DNA of 64,000 bases. Origin: Deinococcus aestuarii (lineage in GTDB: Bacteria; Deinococcota; Deinococci; Deinococcales; Deinococcaceae). The translations under genes and the position numbers were made by a program. The stretch covers positions 31,028-95,027 of the forward strand of contig NZ_JAHKSN010000020.1 in the NCBI RefSeq assembly GCF_018863415.1, in the 5' to 3' direction. This document shows positions 58,465 to 64,000 of the stretch, one piece after another (within the stretch, counting starts at the first letter, position 1; each line of letters starts with the position of its first letter). The notes under the pieces are model-generated. The model saw only the letters and a program-made list of their open reading frames with translations, did no database searches and was not told the origin of the DNA.

Positions 58465-59145
58465 TCACGGGGGTTCTTCCCGCTCCGTCCGCTCCCCCCC
58501 GCCCGGCAGCCCGCGGGCGACGGCGAGGCGCACCGCCTCCACCCGGTCGTCCGCCCCGAGCTTGCCCAGCACGTTCGACACGTGAATCTTGACCGTGCCC
58601 TCGCCCAGGTTCAGCGCCCGGGCGATGCGCTTGTTCGTGAGACCGCGCGCCAGCAGCGCCAGCACCTCCAGTTCGCGCGGCGTGAGTGGCTCGGGCGCCA
58701 CGTCCCGGCGCTCGCGCTCGCGCTCGCGGGAGAGCGAGTCGGCAAGTACGTCCGCCACCCGCGGCTGCACGTACCGCTCACCCCGGGCCACCCGCAGCAG
58801 GGCGTCGCGCAGCGCCTCCACCGATACGTCCTTGAGCACGTACCCCGCCGCCCCCGCCCGCAACCCCGCGAACATGTCCTCGTCGTCCTCGAAGGTCGTG
58901 AGCAGAATCACCGGGGGACCGCCGCGCGCCCTGACCTCGCGGATGGTCCCCACGCTGCCGAGGCCCGGCATCCGTACGTCCATCAGCACCACGTCCGCCT
59001 GCCCCGTCTCCAGCCAGGCGAGGGCCGCCTCGCCGCTCTCCAGGTCGGCGACGACCCGCACGCCGTCTTCCAGATCGAGCAGCTTGGCGAGGCCGAAGCG
59101 TACCCAGGGCTGGTCGTCCACGATCAGGACCCGGACCTCGCTCAC
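58465..59145 (-). CDS. NarL/LuxR-type response regulator
   Basis: 226 residues. Receiver: VRVLIVDDQPWVRFGL, phospho-Asp in VVLMDVRMPG, LLTTFED and LKDVS. Output: PEPLTPRELEVLALLARGLTNKRIARALNLGEGTVKIHVSNVLGKL (LuxR HTH). Overlaps the kinase gene by ATGA (59142-59145). Confidence 0.93.
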   Translation of the reverse strand: MSEVRVLIVDDQPWVRFGLAKLLDLEDGVRVVADLESGEAALAWLETGQADVVLMDVRMPGLGSVGTIREVRARGGPPVILLTTFEDDEDMFAGLRAGAAGYVLKDVSVEALRDALLRVARGERYVQPRVADVLADSLSRERERERRDVAPEPLTPRELEVLALLARGLTNKRIARALNLGEGTVKIHVSNVLGKLGADDRVEAVRLAVARGLPGGGERTEREEPP

Positions 59146-60083
59146 GCGGGCACCCGCAGCCGCACCATGAACTGACTGCCCTGGACCCCGGAGTGGGCCT
59201 CACCCCGCAGGACCTCGGCCCGCCGTGCGAGGGAGGCGAGGCCCTGCCCGGTGTCGTTCGCCCGGACGAGCACCCGCCCAACCAGGTTGCGCGCTTCGAG
59301 CACCACGGCGTCCTCCCCGAAGGTCACCCCGAGGGTGAGCCGCTCGCCGGGCGCGCGCCGACGGGCGTTCGTCATACACTCCTGGGCCGCGCGGTAGAGC
59401 GCGAGGTGAACGTCCTCGGGCAGGGGACGCTCCCGGCCCATGACTTCCAGGCAGATGTTCGCCTTGTCGGGCCACGCCGAGACGAGGCGGCGCAGGGAGG
59501 TAAGCAGGTCCTCGCCGCTGGGCCGGGGCTTCATCACGTTGACGGCGAGCCGCACGTCCGCGATGGCCTCCTCGTTGCGGGTCAGGGCCCGCTCCAGGGC
59601 CCCTCGCTCCTCGGCGTCCCCGGACCGGGACCACAGGGCGAACTGGAGGTCGTAGCGCTGGGCGGTGAGGTGATGCCCCAGCGTGTCGTGCAGTTCACGC
59701 GAGATGCGGGCGCGCTCGGTGAGGCTGGCGTGCTCAACCTCCAGCTCACCGAGCGACCGGACACGCTCCAGGGCGCCTTCCAGCTCGCGCTGCTTGGCCT
59801 CCACCTCGTCGTACGCCCGCGCCTCCCGCAGGGCGAACTCGAAGAGGGCCAGGACGTAGGCGCTGACCAGCAGCACGAGGAACCCACCTAGCAGCACCAG
59901 GGCGCTGAGGGTTGCGGCCCGGTTCTGGATCTCCGAGAGCGTGAACCAGGTCACCTGGGTCGCTTCCAGTGCGAGGAGCCAGGCGAAGGAGAGCCCCACG
60001 TAGGCGAGCAGACTGACCCCTGCGGCCCAGAGGAGCGAGAGCCGGGCGCGCAACAGCACTGGCAGGTACAGTAGCGGCAGCAC
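59142..60083 (-). CDS. NarL-family sensor histidine kinase, N-terminally shortened
   Basis: 313 residues from a GTG at 60083. Two to three membrane helices, a coiled coil (about 95-130), HisKA_3 box ISRELHDTLGHHLTAQ (His about 143), and a shortened HATPase (NARRRAPGERLTLGVTF, NDTGQGLASLARRAEVL). The N terminus stops at the junction with a CBS-domain fragment on the other strand, so sensor helices are probably lost. Whether it still works is uncertain. Confidence 0.8.
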   Translation of the reverse strand: MLPLLYLPVLLRARLSLLWAAGVSLLAYVGLSFAWLLALEATQVTWFTLSEIQNRAATLSALVLLGGFLVLLVSAYVLALFEFALREARAYDEVEAKQRELEGALERVRSLGELEVEHASLTERARISRELHDTLGHHLTAQRYDLQFALWSRSGDAEERGALERALTRNEEAIADVRLAVNVMKPRPSGEDLLTSLRRLVSAWPDKANICLEVMGRERPLPEDVHLALYRAAQECMTNARRRAPGERLTLGVTFGEDAVVLEARNLVGRVLVRANDTGQGLASLARRAEVLRGEAHSGVQGSQFMVRLRVPA

Positions 60084-60094
60084 GGGGAGCCCCC

Positions 60095-60250
60095 CTGCAC
60101 AACGCCGCGTACACGATGCTCCGCCACCGGGTGGGCGGCCTGCCCGTGGTGAATGTCCGCCATGAGGTCGTCGGCGTTGTCACCGTGACCGACGTGCTGT
60201 GCGAGTACGTCCGCCTGACGGATGCTGGGGAGGTGGGGCCAATCTCCTGA
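60095..60250 (+). pseudogene. C-terminal CBS-domain fragment
   Basis: Plus strand reads LHNAAYTMLRHRVGGLPVVN then VVGVVTVTDVLCEYVRLTD to a TGA at 60248-60250, the second half of a CBS domain. No start codon or upstream part; it abuts the truncated kinase. Confidence 0.75.
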
Positions 60251-61283
60251 CTCCGTTCCCGCCCCTCGATGAGGTAGGGGATGACGCTGATGTCCCCACC
60301 GGGTTGCTCCACGTGGTGCCAGGCCGCGACCCCGCGTGCTGGGTCCCGGCACCGACTTCCCTCGTGAGCGGGAGGCGTTGGCGGCCCCGGGGGGCGGCAA
60401 CTTGGCCTACGGCGCGGCGGTAAAGTCGGCGCCCCCGCCGCCAGCGCCGGACTTCCGCATCTGCTGTGGTGTCATTGACTTCCGCGTAGCGCAGGGTCGT
60501 CTGGATCTGCTGATGTCCCAGCCGCTTGCGAATCGTCGCCAGGCTCACTCCCCCGTTCACCAGTTCCGTCGCATGGCTGTGTCGAAGCTGGTGCGACGTG
60601 CACTTCACCCCAGCCTCTTCCGCGTATCCCTGCCAGCGTTCCTGCACGCTCTGGTAGCGCAGTGGCCCCCCGCGCCCATTCTTCGTCGCCTGGAAGAGCA
60701 GCCAGTGTGTGTAGCCCAACGTTCGCGGGTAGCGCCGCAGCAGGTTCACCAGCCTAGGGTCGTCGAGCAGCACGGTCCGTTTCCGCTCCCCCTTGCCCAA
60801 CACGGTTAGGTGCTCATCGCCCCGGGTCAGGTCAAGGTCCTCCACATGTGCTCCCAATGCCTCACTGATCCGCAGCCCAGTCTCGAAGACCAGGCGAAAC
60901 AGCAGGGCATCCCGCATCTGTTCTGCCGGAATTTCGGCAAAGATGCGTTCGACTTCCTCCCGGCGCAACCCGCGCGGATGGGGGGGCGGCAGGCTGGGGC
61001 GCTCCAGGTGCACGGTGGGATCACGGTCCAGCACCTCGCGTTGCACTGCCCAGCGGCAGAATTGCTCCAGCGCCGTCTGTTTGCGGTTTCGCGTCGAGGC
61101 CGCCCAGTGGATGTGGGCGGCGAAGTAGGCGCCGAGTGCTGGACCTGTCAGGTCCTGCCCGGTCGCCTTCAGCTACCCGGCTAGGTGCCCGAGATCCGCG
61201 CGGTACGCCCGGAGGGTAGCCGGACTGCGCCGCAAGTCCGCCAGAAAGTCCTCGGCCCGGCGGTGAAGGGTGGCGGCGTCCAT
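60180..61283 (-). pseudogene. Tyrosine recombinase (TnpI-type) with nonsense codon
   Basis: ATG 61283 begins DAATLHRRAEDFLADLRRSPATLRAYRADLGHLAG, then a TAG (61173-61175) interrupts a frame that otherwise continues through the SAM-like N domain into the catalytic part: TGLRISEALGAHVEDL (Arg I), HQLRHSHATELVNGG (HxxR), LGHQQIQTTLRYAEV (H and the Tyr nucleophile). The C terminus runs on for about 80 residues of unlikely sequence. Next to a Tn3-family transposase it would have served as cointegrate resolvase, as TnpI in Tn4430. Confidence 0.75.
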
Positions 61284-61405
61284 GCAGTTCCTCGCTTCCT
61301 GCGGTAAGTGTAAAACGGGGGGCATGGGCCGTGGCACGTGGAAGAGCCGTTCATCGAGGGCGAACTGGGACGCTCCTGTGGTAACGCTATTTCCTGAAGG
61401 AATCC

Positions 61406-63887
61406 GTGCCCGTTGACTTCCTCAGCGATGAGCAGGCCGCCCGGTACGGCCGGTACACGGGCGACCCCTCCCCGGAACAGTTCGACCGCTATTTTCACCT
61501 CAGCGACAGCGACCACGCCCTGATCCTCCCCCGCCGCCGGGCGCACAACAAGCTCGGCTTCGCCCTCCAGCTCTGCACGCTGCGGTTCCTGGGCTGCTTC
61601 CTGACCCAGCCCCTGGACGTGCCCGGCAGCGTCATCCGTACCCTGGCGGCCCAACTTGGGGTCACCCCGGCGACCCTGCCGATGTACCTGGACCGCGAGC
61701 CCACCCGCCACGAGCACCAACGCCTCATCCGTCGCGTCCTGGGTTATCAGGACTTCGAGGGTGTGGAGGTATTCAGCTTGATCCGCTGGTTGTATGCGCA
61801 GCTTGAACTGGGTGATCCCCGGCCCAGCGTGCTGTTCGACCTCGCCACCGCGCGCTTGGTCCGACGCAAGGTCGTCCTGCCCGGCGCGAGCACCCTGGCA
61901 CGTCTCATCACGCGGGTGCGGGAGCGTACGTCCACCACGCTCTGGCGTACCCTGAGCCGTCGGCTGAGTCCCGATCAGGCGACGGCCCTAGAGGCCCTGC
62001 TCGCCCGTCCCGAGGGCGACCCGCTCACCCCATTGGAGCGGCTGCGGGCCACCCCTACCCGCACCACCGCTGCCGGACTCGTGGCGGCCCTGGAGCGCCT
62101 GCAAGCCGTCCGTGTCCGTGCCCTGGGCATCGGCGACCTCGACCTCTCCCACGTGCCGCGGGCCCGGCTGGAGACCATCAGCCGGTACGTTCAAAGTGCC
62201 TGGGCACAGACCGTCGCCCGGCTGTCCCCGGAGCGCCGTGCGGCCTCCCTGCTCTCCTTCGTGCAGTATTTGGAGCGCCGCGCCACCGACGACGCCCTGG
62301 ACATCCTGGACCTCCTGCTGTCGGGCCTCGCACTCCAAGGGGAGAAGACCCGGCGTGAGCAGCGTCTCCGGACGCTGCGGGACCTGGACCGGGCGGCGCT
62401 GAAGCTGCGGGAGGTCGCTCTGGTCTTGCTTAACCACGAGGTCTCGGACGATCAGGTGCGCCAGGTGGCATTCGGGCTGGTCGATCAGGCGGCGCTGCAA
62501 ACGGCGGCGGCCACCGTGGCGGAGGTGGCGAGCGTGGACGACGCTCCTGAACCCGAGGCATGGCTGAGCCGCTACCACATCGTCAGACGCTTTCTGCCTA
62601 CGTTTCTGCGGACGCTGAGCTTCGAGGCAACACCGGCGGGCAAGCCGGTGTTGGACGGGTTGCAGTTCCTGGCCTCTTTGGAAGGCAAGCGTCAGCCGAG
62701 CCTGAAGGGGGCACCTCAAGCGGTGGTGCCCAGGGCGTGGCGGGGGCGGGTCTTCCTCAGGCGGGGCGAGGTGGACCGACCCGCCTACACGTTGTGTGTG
62801 CTGCACGGTTTTCAGCAGGCTCTCAAGCGGCGCGAGGTGTTCGTGACCCGGAGCGAGCGCTACGGTGACCCCCGCGCGCAGCTCTTGCATGAGGACGAGT
62901 GGCAGGCGGTGAAAGACGACCTTTGCCGGGAGCTGGGCCGCTCGCATGATCCCGAGGTCGAGCTGACCCTGCTGGGGGCGGAACTCGATCTGGTGTACCG
63001 GCAGGTCGCCGGGCGACTGCCGGACAACACCTTCGTGTGGCTCGAACATGTGGATGGTCATGACCGGCTGCACGTGTCGCCCCTGGAAGCGCAGCCGGAC
63101 CCGCCCAGCCTCCTGCACCTCCGGTCTCTGGTCACCGCGTCCCTACCGAACATCGACCTGCCCGAGTTGCTGCTGGAGGAACACGCCCGTACCGGGTTTC
63201 TTTCCGCCTTCACGCACCTGAGCGAGGGGAGCACCCGGATGGAGGACCTGGCTGTGAGCCTGTGTGCCGTGCTGGTGGCCCAGGCGTGCAACATTGGTGT
63301 GAAGGCAGTAGCACGCCCGCACGTTCCGGCCTTGACCCTCTCCCGCCTGTCGTGGGTGCAGCACAACTACCTGAGGGGCGAGACCATCGTGGCGGCCAAC
63401 GCCCGCCTGGTGGAAGCCCAGTCCTGCATTCCGCTCGTGCAGGCCTGGGGAGGTGGGGAAGTTGCCTCCGCGGACGGACTGCGCTTCGTCGTTCCGGTCA
63501 AAACCGTCAACGCACGCCCGAACAGCAAGTACTTTGGGGCTGAGCGGGGCATCACCTACTACAACTTCACGTCGGACCAGTTCTCCGGCTTCCACGGCAT
63601 CACCGTGCCGGGCACCCTGCGCGACTCGCTGCTGATTCTGGCGGGGTTGCTGGAGCAGAAGACCCACCTCGACCCCCGGGAGATCATGAGCGATACCGCC
63701 GGGTCGAGCGACGCGGTGTTCGGCCTGTTCTACCTGCTGGGGTACCGCTTCAGTCCCCGCTTGGCCGACCTTCCTGATCTGCGCTACTGGCGTCTGGACC
63801 GCGAGTCGGACTACGGTGTCCTGCAAGACCTGTCGCGGCACCGGATCGACGCGCGCCTGATCACGCGCCACTGGGACGATTTGCGGG
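61406..63887 (+). pseudogene. tnpA: Tn3-family transposase truncated by an IS
   Basis: Starts MPVDFLSDEQAARYGRYTG and follows Tn3 TnpA: SDSDHALILPRRRAHNKLGFALQLC, then the DDE catalytic part (FVWLEHVDGHDRLHVSP; NARPNSKYFGAERGITYYNFTSDQFSGFHG; LDPREIMSDTAGSSDAVFGLFYLLGY). It breaks at HWDDLRV, about 150 residues short of the usual end, where IS3-like sequence begins. The ORF itself stops at 63926-63928 after 14 foreign codons. Confidence 0.85.
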
Positions 63888-64000
63888 TGACCCGATCTGG
63901 CGTAGATGGAGATAAGCCTCGAAGATAGGAGGCACCATCATGATCAATCGCCGAATCCACAGCGCCGAGTTCAAGCGAGATGCGGTCCAGCTCGCTCGCA
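63888..64000 (+). mobile_element. IS3-family element, left end
   Basis: Begins about TGACCCGATCTGG at 63888, where the Tn3 transposase match stops; TGA-starting ends are usual in IS3 elements. The rest of the element lies beyond the window. Confidence 0.65.
63940..64000 (+). CDS. IS3-family OrfA, partial
   Basis: ATG 63940 with AGGAGG 8 bases upstream. The 20 visible residues, INRRIHSAEFKRDAVQLAR after Met, are the helix-turn-helix start of IS3-group OrfA proteins. Confidence 0.75.
   Translation, partial: MINRRIHSAEFKRDAVQLAR

Noticed and set aside
1..64000. CRISPR arrays, rRNA and tRNA genes
   Set aside because: No regularly spaced repeats, no rRNA-like blocks and no cloverleaf were noticed when reading through; a tRNAscan/CRISPR search was not possible.
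1..64000. Radiation/desiccation response motif of Deinococcus
   Set aside because: I looked for the 17-bp palindromic motif upstream of genes and did not see a convincing copy.

Overview
The window looks like part of a large conjugative plasmid or integrated conjugative element of a Deinococcus-like bacterium. The pointers are: high-GC coding sequence with dense translational coupling (ATGA/GTGA overlaps), a promoter of the leaderless TANNNT type, a stress cluster rich in universal stress proteins, and a complete conjugation apparatus. No rRNA, tRNA or CRISPR array was seen. All family names come from reading the translations; no database search was run.

Layout. 0.0-7.6 kb is an accessory island: a partial AbrB/MazE antitoxin, a SNF2 helicase coupled to a DUF4391 protein, a lower-GC divergent pair (double zinc-ribbon protein plus a protein with a HEPN-like RNxxxxxH motif), and an IS110-derived gene that has lost its catalytic acidic residues. 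7.8-12.4 kb holds a type IA topoisomerase, two small envelope genes, a nitroreductase and an HNH nuclease. 12.4-31.2 kb is the transfer region: a leftward VirB2-VirB3-VirB4-VirB5-like-VirB6-like operon ending in a SpoIIIAA-like ATPase; VirB10 running divergently; then secreted or lipoprotein components, a free-standing copy of the VirD4 all-alpha domain, VirD4, a small relaxase, a ribbon-helix-helix accessory protein and a candidate oriT with an RP4-type nic core. 31.3-35.1 kb carries a secreted protein, a C39-type peptidase, small plasmid genes and a probable replication protein whose leader is overlapped by a predicted antisense RNA. 35.3-42.5 kb looks like a leading region: a TGT-like (DpdA-like) protein, several unknown plasmid proteins, an acidic protein ending like the SSB tail, and an ArdC-like antirestriction protein. 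Two genes there share a duplicated promoter and leader. The same region contains two diverged copies of a large structured sequence (35.7-36.1 and 41.7-42.3 kb) with compensatory base changes, which I consider the best candidate for something undescribed.

42.7-60.1 kb: an aminoglycoside-phosphotransferase-fold gene, then a stress/respiration cluster (ferric-reductase-like flavocytochrome, isochorismatase-fold protein without its cysteine, tandem and single universal stress proteins, an eRF1-like VLRF1/baeRF protein, P-type ATPases, and a NarL-type two-component system). This cluster is scarred: at least six genes or gene fragments are truncated or fused by deletions. 60.1-64.0 kb is a Tn3-family transposon with a tyrosine-recombinase resolvase gene (nonsense mutation) and a transposase interrupted near its end by an IS3-family element that runs off the window.

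How the parts fit: relaxase, accessory protein and oriT would form the relaxosome; VirD4 (perhaps with the detached all-alpha-domain protein) would pass the DNA to the VirB channel; ArdC-like protein and the SSB-tail peptide would act early in the recipient.
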